From assembly GCA_947447265.1 (NCBI GenBank), contig CANFKC010000022.1, forward strand, positions 1 to 64,000: a stretch of DNA of 64,000 nt. The letters run 5' to 3'. Shown here in pieces: positions 7,965 through 16,662 of the stretch (its first letter is position 1; each line of letters starts with the position of its first letter). The translations under genes and the position numbers were made by a program. The notes beneath the pieces were generated by a model. It searched no databases. It had not been told where the DNA came from and saw nothing but the letters and a program-made list of their open reading frames with translations. The DNA comes from Chitinophagaceae bacterium (lineage in GTDB: Bacteria > Bacteroidota > Bacteroidia > Chitinophagales > Chitinophagaceae).

Positions 7965-10157
7965 TTAAGGTTGAGTTGTTACTGTTTTCTGTTCCAGCTT
8001 TATGTCTGTACCAACACGTTGCAGGTAAGCTATCAGCGCTACAATTTCTTTGCTGCTTTTAATAGATATCTTATCTTTTGCAAGGTTAGCAGCGATTCCA
8101 TCAGCCTGTTTCATCAAATCTGCGTTCGCTTTCTTATCGTAACCTGCAGCATATGGTACACCCAGCGTTATCATAGCCCTTATTTTGGCTGGTGTAATTG
8201 CAGTATCGAGTTCGTTAGTGAATAACCATTGATAGTTAGGCATAATTGTACCCGGTGAAATACTAGATGGTTCATACATGTGGTTGAAGTGCCAGCTATC
8301 AGGATACTTACCACCAATCCTGGCTAAATCCGGACCAGTACGCTTACTACCCCACTGGAACGGGTGATCGTAGATGAACTCACCAGCTTTAGAATATTCG
8401 CCGTACCTCACTACTTCTCCCCTGAACGGACGGATCATCTGGCTATGACACAAATAACAACCTTCACGAATGTAAATATCACGACCCTGTAGTTCAAGCG
8501 GCGTATATGGTTTTACGCTTACAATAGTTGGTATGTTTGATTTAACCAGGAACGTAGGGATGATTTCGATTGCACCACCAATTAACACAAGTACCAGGCT
8601 GAATACCAGCATTTGTACCGGGCGACGCTCGATCCATCTGTGCCAGTGCTGAGAACCATGTGCCTCGTATACTTTGGTCAATGGTGCTGATTCTGCAGCT
8701 TCGTCATTCAGAACATCTCCTGCAACTGCAGTTTTATAAAGATTGTAAGCCATTATCAACGCACCAATCAGAAACAGCACACCACCAATACCGCGCATTG
8801 CATAGAAAGGCTGCATTTGTTTTACTGTATCGAGGAACTGATATTTCAACTGGCCTTCTGGTGTAAACTCTTTCCAGGCAAGGCTCTGCATAAATCCAGC
8901 CCAGTACATTGGCACGGTGTATACTATAATACCTAGTGTTCCTATCCAGAAGTGTACATTAGCCAATTTAATTGAGTACAGCTTTGTGCGGAATATTTTA
9001 GGAATGAGGTAATAAAGAATACCAAAGGTTAAAAATCCGTTCCAGCCAAGTGCACCTACGTGCACGTGTGCAATGGTCCAGTCAGTAAAGTGGCTAATTG
9101 CATTTACGCTTTTCAAGCTCAGCATAGGGCCTTCAAAGGTTGCCATACCATAAGCGGTAACAGCCACCACCATAAATTTAAGAACAGGATCTTCACGAAC
9201 TTTATCCCACGCACCACGCAGTGTAAGCAAGCCGTTAAGCATACCACCCCATGATGGCGCAATCAGCATTATGGAAAACACAGTACCTAATGTCTGTGCC
9301 CAGTTAGGCAATGCTGTATACAGCAAGTGGTGAGGACCAGCCCAGATATAGATGAAGATGAGCGCCCAGAAGTGGATAATTGATAAACGGTAAGAATATA
9401 CCGGCCTGTTAGCAGCCTTAGGCATAAAGTAATACATTAGGCCGAGGTATGGTGTAGTAAGGAAGAATGCAACCGCATTATGTCCGTACCACCATTGTAC
9501 CAATGCATCCTGCACACCTGCATACCAGGAGTAAGACTTCATCATACTGAATGGCAATTCAATTGAATTGACAATGTGCAGCATGGCAACGGTAACAAAT
9601 GTGGCAATGTAAAACCAGATAGCGACATACAAGTGACGTTCCCTGCGTTTTAGTATTGTACCGAACATGTTCCAGCCGAAGACAACCCAAACCAGGGCTA
9701 TCAAAATATCTATCGGCCATTCAAGTTCGGCATATTCCTTACCTGACGTAAAACCTGCCAGCAAGGTAATAGCAGCCAATACAATAATAGATTGCCATCC
9801 CCAGAAATGGAAGCGGCTCAATTTGTCGCTGAACATTCTGGCTTTACATAAGCGTTGCAACGAATAATAAACACCCATAAAAATACCATTGCCCACGAAG
9901 GCGAATATTATGGCGTTAGTGTGCACCGGCCTTACCCTGCCGAATGTTGTTGCTGCCATTCCCATATTCAATACCGGGAATACAAGCTGGAAGGCGGCCA
10001 GGATGCCTGCCAGCATACCTACAATGCCCCAGAAGATGGTAGCATAGGCAAACATTTTCACGATCTTATTGTCGTAGAAAAATTTTTCTATTCCCGGAGC
10101 CGAACCAGGACTGTTGTGCATGTTGTCTGGAAAAACTGCTGTTTGTGACATACTCAT
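7965..10157 (-). CDS. ccoNO: Fused cbb3 oxidase subunits I and II (CcoN-CcoO)
   Basis: 730 residues. The first about 500 are CcoN: twelve or more helices with the heme/copper ligand regions VRPVHTNAIIFAF, WWYGHNAVAFF, WAGPHHLLY and HVHVGALGWNGF. After a linker (about 485-510) a CcoO domain follows with one N-terminal helix, then REGCYLCHSQMIRPF (heme c CYLCH) and a methionine in the PGTIMPNYQWLF region. Bacteroidota commonly fuse these genes, which are separate in proteobacteria. The enzyme reduces O2 to water with high affinity and pumps protons. The start ATG overlaps the ccoS stop in ATGA, indicating translational coupling. Confidence 0.95.
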   Translation of the reverse strand: MSMSQTAVFPDNMHNSPGSAPGIEKFFYDNKIVKMFAYATIFWGIVGMLAGILAAFQLVFPVLNMGMAATTFGRVRPVHTNAIIFAFVGNGIFMGVYYSLQRLCKARMFSDKLSRFHFWGWQSIIVLAAITLLAGFTSGKEYAELEWPIDILIALVWVVFGWNMFGTILKRRERHLYVAIWFYIATFVTVAMLHIVNSIELPFSMMKSYSWYAGVQDALVQWWYGHNAVAFFLTTPYLGLMYYFMPKAANRPVYSYRLSIIHFWALIFIYIWAGPHHLLYTALPNWAQTLGTVFSIMLIAPSWGGMLNGLLTLRGAWDKVREDPVLKFMVVAVTAYGMATFEGPMLSLKSVNAISHFTDWTIAHVHVGALGWNGFLTFGILYYLIPKIFRTKLYSIKLANVHFWIGTLGIIVYTVPMYWAGFMQSLAWKEFTPEGQLKYQFLDTVKQMQPFYAMRGIGGVLFLIGALIMAYNLYKTAVAGDVLNDEAAESAPLTKVYEAHGSQHWHRWIERRPVQMLVFSLVLVLIGGAIEIIPTFLVKSNIPTIVSVKPYTPLELQGRDIYIREGCYLCHSQMIRPFRGEVVRYGEYSKAGEFIYDHPFQWGSKRTGPDLARIGGKYPDSWHFNHMYEPSSISPGTIMPNYQWLFTNELDTAITPAKIRAMITLGVPYAAGYDKKANADLMKQADGIAANLAKDKISIKSSKEIVALIAYLQRVGTDIKLEQKTVTTQP

Positions 10158-10333
10158 TTATCGTCTTTAATATTTAATGATTGGTTACCGGGTATAGTAT
10201 TATCTTGTAACATCCGCATCGCTGATCCGTCGCGGTCGTCGTATTGGTCTGTACGAATACTCCATATAAAAGCCATCAGAAATGAACCTGCAATGGAGAT
10301 ACTTGCAATAACTAAAATGTATAATGCGCTCAT
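10154..10333 (-). CDS. ccoS: cbb3 oxidase maturation protein CcoS
   Basis: 59 residues, beginning MSALYILVIASISIAGSFL. A single N-terminal helix is followed by FIWSIRTDQYDDRDGSAMRML, the CcoS hallmark of an aromatic helix end and a D-D-x-x-G/S segment. CcoS is needed for heme/copper insertion into CcoN. It is the first gene after a well-formed promoter whose -7 element ends 22 bp before this ATG, and its stop codon overlaps the ccoNO start. Confidence 0.85.
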   Translation of the reverse strand: MSALYILVIASISIAGSFLMAFIWSIRTDQYDDRDGSAMRMLQDNTIPGNQSLNIKDDK

Positions 10334-10355
10334 TGCTGATTGTTATTTAACAGTT

Positions 10356-10422
10356 CAAAAGTACCTGCGTTCAATTGGCTGTTTTATGACAATACACCAT
10401 GCGAAAGATGACTATCGTCATC
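10356..10422 (-). promoter_or_regulatory. Activator-type promoter of the ccoS-NO-Q-P-G-H operon
   Basis: Read on the minus strand: palindrome GATGACGATAGTCATC (10407-10422), 16 bp, half-site GTCAT (10386-10390), 22 bp, then -7 element TACTTTTG (10356-10363). The palindrome has the TGA-N6-TCA geometry of CRP/FNR-family sites. It would lie about 60 bp upstream of the start site and the half-site near -38, where the -33 element would otherwise be. The same layout with identical spacings occurs at 13478-13544 and 16369-16435. Confidence 0.75.
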
Positions 10423-10427
10423 GTTTT

Positions 10428-12881
10428 TCAGGAATTACTGTCTGATTTTATTGCAAGGCCCATTTTATAGGCTATAAAGCTGCTGATACCCCACGCAATG
10501 AAAACAATGCTCAGTGTACTGCATGGCATAAGAATGGCAGCCAGTACCGGCTTCATTAAACCACGCATGGCGAGTGACAAACCGACAACATTGTATAGAA
10601 GTGATATTCCAAAACTCATAGAGATCAACAAACCCGATTTCCTGGCCAGCTTCATCAAAGCAGGAAATTGCCCCATCTTTTTTGCATCCATTATTGCATC
10701 GCAAGCAGGTGTAAAACTATTTACATCATCAGCGAGGGTTATGCCAACATTGCTTTGTTGCAAAGCGCCGGCATCATTAAGCCCATCGCCTATCATCATT
10801 ACTTTTTTGCCGCTGCTTTGCAGGTTTTCAATAAAATGCAGTTTGTCAATAGGTTTTTGATTGAAAAGCAATAATTCATCGTTACCGAAGAATTTGCCCA
10901 GTATTTTCTTCTGCCTGTTATTATCGCCAGATAACAATGACAGTCGGTAATGCGACCTTAAACCCTCCATGACCAGCGGCACATTTTCGCGGAAAACAGG
11001 TTCAATATTGAACACTGATATATTGTCATTTATATTAACAAATACATTACCACTCTTGTCAGTAAGCCTTTCTACACCCGTAGTAAATGAACTGCTACCT
11101 ACAAAAATCTTACTATCTCCAATCAACGCATGTATACCTTTTCCAGGTATTTCCACCCAATACGTGAATTCCACCAAAGGCAACTGGCCTAAAAATTTCG
11201 CTAAAGCCTGGCTATGCGGGTGTTTGCTGGAACGCACAGCACTATACAACCAGCTTCTTTCTTCATTGGTTAATTGATGACCTGCGCATGAAACACCATC
11301 TGCACCGTGTGTAAGCGTACCTGTTTTATCAAATACAATGTCATCAACTTTCGCCATCTGTTCAATAACAGATGCGTCTCTTAGAAAAATACCGTTGTTA
11401 CTGAAAATACGCAGCAGGTTGGCATTAGTAAACGTTGCTGAAAGCAATAATGCACATGGGCAAGCTACAATTAGCATCGCGGTAACGCTTTGCATCATTT
11501 TCGAAGGATCGTTCAACGCCCAGTATACAGCAGTAATTGCAGTGAGCGATAACAATATCCAGGTAAAGTACTTACTCAGTAGGTGGATGATACTGTTATT
11601 CTTATTCTCTTCAACCTTGTTCTTTGAAAATGCATAGTGGTTCCATAGCGATGTAAGATAACTGCCCGCTACTGGTTTCGTAATACGGATGGTTATCTGC
11701 TCCCCTACATGCTTTCCACCGGCATAAATTATTTTACCCTCATTAACTGGTATCAATTCACTTTCACCAGTCACGAAACTATAATCTATGCGTGCGGTGC
11801 CTTTAATTATTACAGCATCTGCGGGTATAATGTCTTCATTATTCAGCAATACAATATCCTTTTCCTGAAGGTCCTGTATATTTTTACTTCCGATTCCACT
11901 TGAAGTAAGTACGCTTACTGCAATTGGAAAGTATGATTTGTAGTCCCGGTGAAACGAAATGGACTTGTAACTCTGTTCCTGAACGGCCCTGCCTACGAGC
12001 ATAAAAAAGACAATACCCGACATACTATCCAGGTAGCCCGACCCTGTATGAGTGAGTATTTCATAGACGCTACGGGTAAAGGTTATAATTATGGCCAGCG
12101 CAATCGGGGCATCAATATTCAGCAGCTTCTGTTGCAGTCCCTTCCAGGCAGTAATGAAAAATTCAGATGCGGAATAAAAGAATACCGGCAAAGCCAGTAC
12201 CAGATTAAGCGCCCTGAAAAGCTCAGCGTATTCCTTTTCAATTCCCAACGATGTGCCAAAATATTCCGGAAAGCTCATCATCATGATATTTCCAAAACAA
12301 AAGCCGGAAATACCCAGCTTATACATGCGTTGCTTGTTAAACGTCTTTACCTTTTTATCACCTATATCATTAAGGCTGATATTCGGCTCATACCCTATTG
12401 TAACCAGCAATTCAACCACCTTTCTGATAGTGATCTCGCTATTGGAAAAATGAATAGTTACTTCTTTGGCAGTAAAATTCAGGCGACTTTCGGTTATGCC
12501 TATGTTCAGCTTATTTAAGTGCTCCAGCAGCCACATGCATGAACTACAATGCACACCTGGAATGTAAAATGTAACTACAGAATGGGTGCCATCAGTAAAG
12601 GAATAGAGCGCTGAAGCAATTTCTTCATTATCGAGGTAGGCATATTTATCGTTGCGTACGGGCTTTATTTGTGTAAGGCCGGGATGCGACTGCAGGGTGT
12701 AATAATCGCAAAGGCCGTTCTGGTTAAGTATTTCGTAAACCAGCTTACAACCATCGCAGCAAAATGCTTTATCGTCTATCTTTATTGTATCTGCAACACA
12801 GGCCGTGCCGCAATGGAAACAAACTACTTCAGTCTTTACTTTCTTTTCCTTTACTACTGGTTCTTCTAATGCGGCTACCAT
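10428..12881 (-). CDS. ccoI: Copper-transporting P1B-type ATPase of cbb3 assembly (CcoI/FixI)
   Basis: 817 residues. An N-terminal Cys-rich metal-binding module (CFHCGTAC and FCCDGCKLVYE, about residues 21-50) precedes an HMA-like domain whose metal motif is CSSCMWLLEHLN (about residue 112). Eight membrane segments follow, with the transport motif ACPCALL, the phosphorylation site DKTGTLTHG, and the hinge GDGLNDAGAL. CcoI exports Cu(I) to the periplasm for the CuB site of the cbb3 oxidase. It is 41 bp downstream of orf182 and 94 bp upstream of ccoS; the operon promoter of ccoS lies in that gap. Confidence 0.92.
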   Translation of the reverse strand: MVAALEEPVVKEKKVKTEVVCFHCGTACVADTIKIDDKAFCCDGCKLVYEILNQNGLCDYYTLQSHPGLTQIKPVRNDKYAYLDNEEIASALYSFTDGTHSVVTFYIPGVHCSSCMWLLEHLNKLNIGITESRLNFTAKEVTIHFSNSEITIRKVVELLVTIGYEPNISLNDIGDKKVKTFNKQRMYKLGISGFCFGNIMMMSFPEYFGTSLGIEKEYAELFRALNLVLALPVFFYSASEFFITAWKGLQQKLLNIDAPIALAIIITFTRSVYEILTHTGSGYLDSMSGIVFFMLVGRAVQEQSYKSISFHRDYKSYFPIAVSVLTSSGIGSKNIQDLQEKDIVLLNNEDIIPADAVIIKGTARIDYSFVTGESELIPVNEGKIIYAGGKHVGEQITIRITKPVAGSYLTSLWNHYAFSKNKVEENKNNSIIHLLSKYFTWILLSLTAITAVYWALNDPSKMMQSVTAMLIVACPCALLLSATFTNANLLRIFSNNGIFLRDASVIEQMAKVDDIVFDKTGTLTHGADGVSCAGHQLTNEERSWLYSAVRSSKHPHSQALAKFLGQLPLVEFTYWVEIPGKGIHALIGDSKIFVGSSSFTTGVERLTDKSGNVFVNINDNISVFNIEPVFRENVPLVMEGLRSHYRLSLLSGDNNRQKKILGKFFGNDELLLFNQKPIDKLHFIENLQSSGKKVMMIGDGLNDAGALQQSNVGITLADDVNSFTPACDAIMDAKKMGQFPALMKLARKSGLLISMSFGISLLYNVVGLSLAMRGLMKPVLAAILMPCSTLSIVFIAWGISSFIAYKMGLAIKSDSNS

Positions 12882-12922
12882 AAATTAATTCTTTTTAGAA
12901 AAAGCACCACTTAAAATGCTAC

Positions 12923-13441
12923 TTAAGCGTGGACGTTAATCTGTTGTTGGGCATTTAGAATTCCGGGAATAAGACGTGACTGCTCAAAAATGGAAAGCTC
13001 TACCAATTTCTTTTCGAGGTTGGCCATTTGTTGCCTCACGGCCGCATACATAGGCGGATATTCAATATCCCGGAGTGGTGTACCCTCTGTTTGTAAACGG
13101 TAAATGATAGACTCTATATTCTTGTTTGATTCTTTCAATTTCATAAGCTGCATACCATGTTCCATGTTGCAGTTACCGGAACAGGCGCTGCAGTCGTGGC
13201 CGCCTTGCTGTTTTTCCGCCAATTGAATGAAATAACCAAGGGAATTGGTTCGCTTTGCGCGTATCGTATCCATTACCTGATTAATAAGCTGTTCGCATAA
13301 TACCGCATTAAGTGCCATGGCACCATGAACATCCATTTCCATGACCTGCGAAATATAGATGAGCGCGTTAGAACAAATGAACTCTATATCAGAATAATAA
13401 TCTGCTTCAAGATGTTCTGCTATTGACTGCAGGTCATTCAT
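12923..13441 (-). CDS. Unknown protein with Cys cluster, first gene of the ccoI operon
   Basis: 172 residues from the ATG at 13441. A longer frame opens at 13471, but the predicted transcription start falls at that very codon, so the internal start beginning MNDLQSIAEHLE is preferred. Mostly helical. Mid-protein it carries HDCSACSGNCNMEH, a C-x2-C-x3-C cluster flanked by histidines that could bind a metal or Fe-S centre. I do not recognise the family. Its promoter matches that of ccoS exactly in architecture, and it is followed by ccoI, so a role in cbb3 assembly, copper handling or oxygen response is likely by association. Confidence 0.75.
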   Translation of the reverse strand: MNDLQSIAEHLEADYYSDIEFICSNALIYISQVMEMDVHGAMALNAVLCEQLINQVMDTIRAKRTNSLGYFIQLAEKQQGGHDCSACSGNCNMEHGMQLMKLKESNKNIESIIYRLQTEGTPLRDIEYPPMYAAVRQQMANLEKKLVELSIFEQSRLIPGILNAQQQINVHA

Positions 13442-13477
13442 TTCTGGTTTGCGGAGGCGTTGGCTTATCATAGTTTA

Positions 13478-13544
13478 CAAAAATACCTTGCCAACAGTGG
13501 TCATATAATGACGCATTTCGCGCAAAATGATGACTTTCGTCATC
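13478..13544 (-). promoter_or_regulatory. Activator-type promoter of orf182-ccoI
   Basis: Minus strand order: palindrome GATGACGAAAGTCATC (13529-13544), 16 bp, half-site GTCAT (13508-13512), 22 bp, -7 element TATTTTTG (13478-13485). Spacings are identical to the ccoS promoter. Here the half-site also forms a small inverted repeat GTCAT-ATA-ATGAC (13500-13512). The palindrome lies in the divergent gap to the histidine kinase gene and could also influence that gene, though no equivalent -7 element is seen in the plus direction. Confidence 0.75.
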
Positions 13545-13634
13545 GTTTTTAATAAAGTAGATGATGATTTTTACAAAATTACCCGTTCAGCACACAATAA
13601 AATAAAAAAAATACTATCGTTTTCTAGCTATTAA

Positions 13635-14810
13635 TTGATTACTTTGTTGAAAAGAACCAGTTTGAACTCTGCCAAATCAATCCAGGCATTTGAAGCATTA
13701 TTTAATAATGCGGCCATCGGCATCATTACAATAAATGGCACCGGGGAAATTGTGCAGGCCAACCAGTTTGCACAAAAGCAATTTGGCTATGCCGAGGAGG
13801 AACTACTCGGTCAGAAAATTGAGATACTGATTCCTTCTAAACACAAAGAATCGCATGTGCACCATAGAGATCATTACCATTCCCACGCGCACAGCAGGCC
13901 GATGGGAATTGGAATGGAGCTTAACGGATTGAAAAAGAATGGCACCGAATTCCCGGTTGAGGTAAGCCTGAGCCAATATGCGGTCGATGAAAAAAAATAC
14001 GCTATTGCCTTCGTTACAGACATAACAATAAGGAAAAGTGCCGTAGACCAGTTACGACAGCTAAATTCCAGCCTGGAAGCTAAAGTAAAAGAACGTACTG
14101 AAAACCTGGCCGCCGCCCTTGAAAAGGAAAAAGACCTGAGCGAACTAAAAACAAGGTTCGTTTCAATGGCATCGCATGAATTCCGCACGCCACTCAGTAC
14201 AATACTTTCTTCTGCTAACCTTGCGGCAAAATACGAGGCCGCCGAAGACCAGCCTAAACGCGAAAAACACCTGGACAGGATAGTTTCGAACGTAAACAAC
14301 CTTACCGATATCCTTAATGATTTTCTGTCGGTAGGAAGAATAGAAGAAGGAAAAATTCAGGTTCGTTTTGCAGATTTTGATATTTTTGACTTCACTTCTG
14401 TAATTATGGCTGAAATGAAAAGTCTGGCAAAGAACGGGCAACAGATCATATATAAACATGACGGTACGAATATGGTATGTCTTGATTCGTCAATGATCAG
14501 GCACATACTTACGAACCTGGTTTCTAATGCCATTAAGTTTTCACCCGCCAGTTCGCAGATATTTGTTACCTCATCAGTATTAGCCGGCGAAGTACAGCTC
14601 AGCGTTAAAGATGCTGGGGTTGGCATTTCAAAAGAAGACCAGCAGCACCTGACGGAACGTTTTTTCAGGGGTGAAAATGTAACCAATATCCAGGGTACCG
14701 GACTAGGGTTACACATTGTAAAGAAATATGCTGAATTGATGAACGGTACATTAAAATGTATCAGTGAGTTGGGAGCAGGCACTGAATTTATAATAAAATT
14801 TACTCAATAG
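13635..14810 (+). CDS. PAS-domain sensor histidine kinase, candidate oxygen/redox sensor
   Basis: 391 residues from a TTG start at 13635; no ATG exists in frame before the PAS domain. PAS domain at about residues 17-132, a coiled linker, HisKA with the phosphoacceptor SHEFRTP (His181), and HATPase_c with HILTNLVSNAIKFSP, DAGVGISKED and GTGLGLHIV. There are no membrane segments, so it is a soluble sensor. His74 in the PAS F-helix is ten residues after LIP, as the heme-ligand histidine of FixL is after LMP, but the FixL distal arginine position (GIGR) is methionine here, and many non-heme PAS domains share the histidine. It is followed 6 bp later by its regulator and abuts the cbb3 genes. Confidence 0.88.
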   Translation: MITLLKRTSLNSAKSIQAFEALFNNAAIGIITINGTGEIVQANQFAQKQFGYAEEELLGQKIEILIPSKHKESHVHHRDHYHSHAHSRPMGIGMELNGLKKNGTEFPVEVSLSQYAVDEKKYAIAFVTDITIRKSAVDQLRQLNSSLEAKVKERTENLAAALEKEKDLSELKTRFVSMASHEFRTPLSTILSSANLAAKYEAAEDQPKREKHLDRIVSNVNNLTDILNDFLSVGRIEEGKIQVRFADFDIFDFTSVIMAEMKSLAKNGQQIIYKHDGTNMVCLDSSMIRHILTNLVSNAIKFSPASSQIFVTSSVLAGEVQLSVKDAGVGISKEDQQHLTERFFRGENVTNIQGTGLGLHIVKKYAELMNGTLKCISELGAGTEFIIKFTQ

Positions 14811-14816
14811 CCAATA

Positions 14817-15875
14817 ATGAAGACAATATTAGTAATAGAGGACAATGACGAAATAAGGGAAAATACAGCAGAGATACTGGAACTTTCCAACTACAAAGTC
14901 TATACTGCCCCTAACGGAAAGGAAGGCATAGCGCTGGCCAGCGAAAAAAAACCAGACCTCATTGTTTGCGATATTATGATGCCGGTACTCGACGGCTATG
15001 GTGTTTTGCACATGATTAACAAGATACCTGAGCTACAAACCATACCCTTCATTTTTATTACCGCCAAAGCAGAAAGAGCCGAAATAAGAAAAGGAATGGA
15101 GCTTGGCGCTGATGACTATTTAACCAAACCTTTCAGTAGCACAGAATTGCTGAATGCCGTTGAAGGCCGCCTGAAAAAAAATGACTTTTTAAAGGAAAGA
15201 TACGCATCTGACCCCACGGGGCTTGCTGACCTTGTTAAAACGGTAACGGGTAAAGACCCGTTGCAATCGCTTACCGAAGGCAGAACAGAAAATACTTATA
15301 AGAAAAAGCAGATCATCTATTCAGAAGGCAACCACCCGCTGCGCCTCTATTTCGTGCAAAAAGGTAAAGTAAAAGCCTATAAAATTAATGATGACGGCAA
15401 GGAACTTATTACCGGCCTGTATAGTGCAGGCGACTTCCTTGGCTACATAGCTTTGCTGGAAGGGAGATCTTACAAAGAAACCGCCGAGGCATTGGAAGAA
15501 ACAGAACTGTTGATGATACCGCGCCAGGAGTTTGATGACTTGCTGAAGACCAACCAACATGTCACCAGAAAATTCATTTCGCTGCTTGCCAATAACATTA
15601 CAGAAAAAGAAGAACAGTTGCTGAGCCTCGCATACAATTCGTTGCGTAAAAAGGTAGCAGATGCCTTAGTAGTATTATCAAACAAGTACAACCAGGAAAA
15701 TGACCCGGCTTTTGTAATTGATATGAGCAGGGAAAACCTGGCTAATATTGCGGGCACAGCAAAAGAATCGCTGATACGTACCCTGAGTGATTTTAAAGAT
15801 GAGAAGCTGATTGATATACAGCACGGCAACGTACTGATACTGAATAAGAAGAAAATAGAAAATATGGCGAACTAA
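14817..15875 (+). CDS. Receiver-CRP/FNR fusion transcription factor
   Basis: 352 residues. N-terminal receiver domain (about 1-120) with acidic pocket EDND, phosphorylation site CDIMMP (Asp52), Thr82 and Lys104 (TKPF). A cNMP-binding-like beta-barrel spans about 155-250, and a CRP-type winged helix lies at about 265-345. The recognition helix AKESLIRTLSDF keeps the E-x3-R spacing of CRP (RETVGR) and FNR (ETISR), which fits a half-site with a TGA core. No cysteine cluster for Fe-S is seen, so sensing is presumably through phosphorylation by the adjacent kinase. It combines what rhizobia split into FixJ and FixK and is the obvious candidate to bind the three GATGAC palindromes around it. Confidence 0.88.
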   Translation: MKTILVIEDNDEIRENTAEILELSNYKVYTAPNGKEGIALASEKKPDLIVCDIMMPVLDGYGVLHMINKIPELQTIPFIFITAKAERAEIRKGMELGADDYLTKPFSSTELLNAVEGRLKKNDFLKERYASDPTGLADLVKTVTGKDPLQSLTEGRTENTYKKKQIIYSEGNHPLRLYFVQKGKVKAYKINDDGKELITGLYSAGDFLGYIALLEGRSYKETAEALEETELLMIPRQEFDDLLKTNQHVTRKFISLLANNITEKEEQLLSLAYNSLRKKVADALVVLSNKYNQENDPAFVIDMSRENLANIAGTAKESLIRTLSDFKDEKLIDIQHGNVLILNKKKIENMAN

Positions 15876-15907
15876 AGATGGGATACTGAAAACCAGAATT
15901 TTCAGTC

Positions 15908-16348
15908 TTAATCGAAAATGTTCATCAGAAATTTATTGAAATTTGCCCTTAAACCGGCAAATTCTTTTTCTGTTTTGCCGACGTCGTCACGCAATTTATT
16001 TTGTATATGTATTGTTTTATCTGAAAGGTCGGATTCAGTAGCGGAATCGATTAATATCCTTTTCTTGTGCTCTTTAATATCTCTTACTAATAACGCCAGA
16101 ATTGTATCGAAGGTGATAAAACTATTCTGATAGGTTTCAATTTGCTCCAGCATTCCAACTGCAAGATCGTTTTGTATAACCTGCGACAACCTGTTTTTTA
16201 AATTAATATTCTCCGAACCAAGAAAATCCGTAACCCTAAGCAGGGTGTCGATTTCACTGACCATTTGTTGAATATTCAAAGTTTTTATCCCTACTTTTTT
16301 CATATAGTTTCCGATACAATTTTGATAGCTCTTGCACCCCGTTAACAC
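15908..16348 (-). CDS. Unknown coiled-coil protein under the same promoter type
   Basis: 146 residues if the GTG at 16348 is used; an ATG at 16303 (MKKVGIKTLNIQQM) gives 131 and is about equally plausible. No signal peptide or membrane segment. The sequence is almost entirely helical with heptad-like patterns, for example SEIDTLLRVTDFLGSENINL and KHKK-like basic turns. I do not recognise it. It is convergent with the receiver-CRP gene and is driven by the third copy of the shared promoter, so it probably belongs to the same regulon. Confidence 0.7.
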   Translation of the reverse strand: MLTGCKSYQNCIGNYMKKVGIKTLNIQQMVSEIDTLLRVTDFLGSENINLKNRLSQVIQNDLAVGMLEQIETYQNSFITFDTILALLVRDIKEHKKRILIDSATESDLSDKTIHIQNKLRDDVGKTEKEFAGLRANFNKFLMNIFD

Positions 16349-16368
16349 TTATGGAAGTGGCTGGTAAA

Positions 16369-16435
16369 CAAAAGTATTTGGTTTTGAACTGTAACATAAT
16401 GACGTTTTACCAATTCTTCGATGATGTTGGTCATC
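16369..16435 (-). promoter_or_regulatory. Activator-type promoter of the coiled-coil gene
   Basis: Minus strand: palindrome GATGACCAACATCATC (16420-16435, one mismatch), 16 bp, half-site GTCAT (16399-16403), 22 bp, -7 element TACTTTTG (16369-16376). All spacings equal those at 10356-10422 and 13478-13544 although the intervening bases differ. Confidence 0.72.
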
Positions 16436-16436
16436 G

Positions 16437-16470
16437 TCATGAAAAATTTACAATTTCATGAAAAATTTTA
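16437..16470. repeat. Short direct repeat TCATGAAAAATTT
   Basis: Two copies start at 16437 and 16456 (19-bp period), directly beside the palindrome of the previous feature and upstream of the carbonic-anhydrase-like gene. They may be an operator; nothing more can be said. Confidence 0.3.
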
Positions 16471-16662
16471 TTCGCGCAATAGCCGGTATCCCAGACTAAT
16501 CTTTTAATGCGCAAAAGCTGGAAAATAGCATCGTTCTTTCCCAAAGTACAAAGTGACCAGAACTATGCATTGGTGTTACCTACTGCAGAGAAATATTACT
16601 TCACCCTATCAATTTAAAAAGATAAAGCGTGTAAATTCGTTGTTACAAAAAACTCAAGTACT

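Noticed and set aside
13545-13634. A matching promoter for the kinase gene on the plus strand from the same palindrome
   Set aside because: At 43 bp after the palindrome there is no TAnnTTTG; only an imperfect TACTTTG overlaps the start codon.
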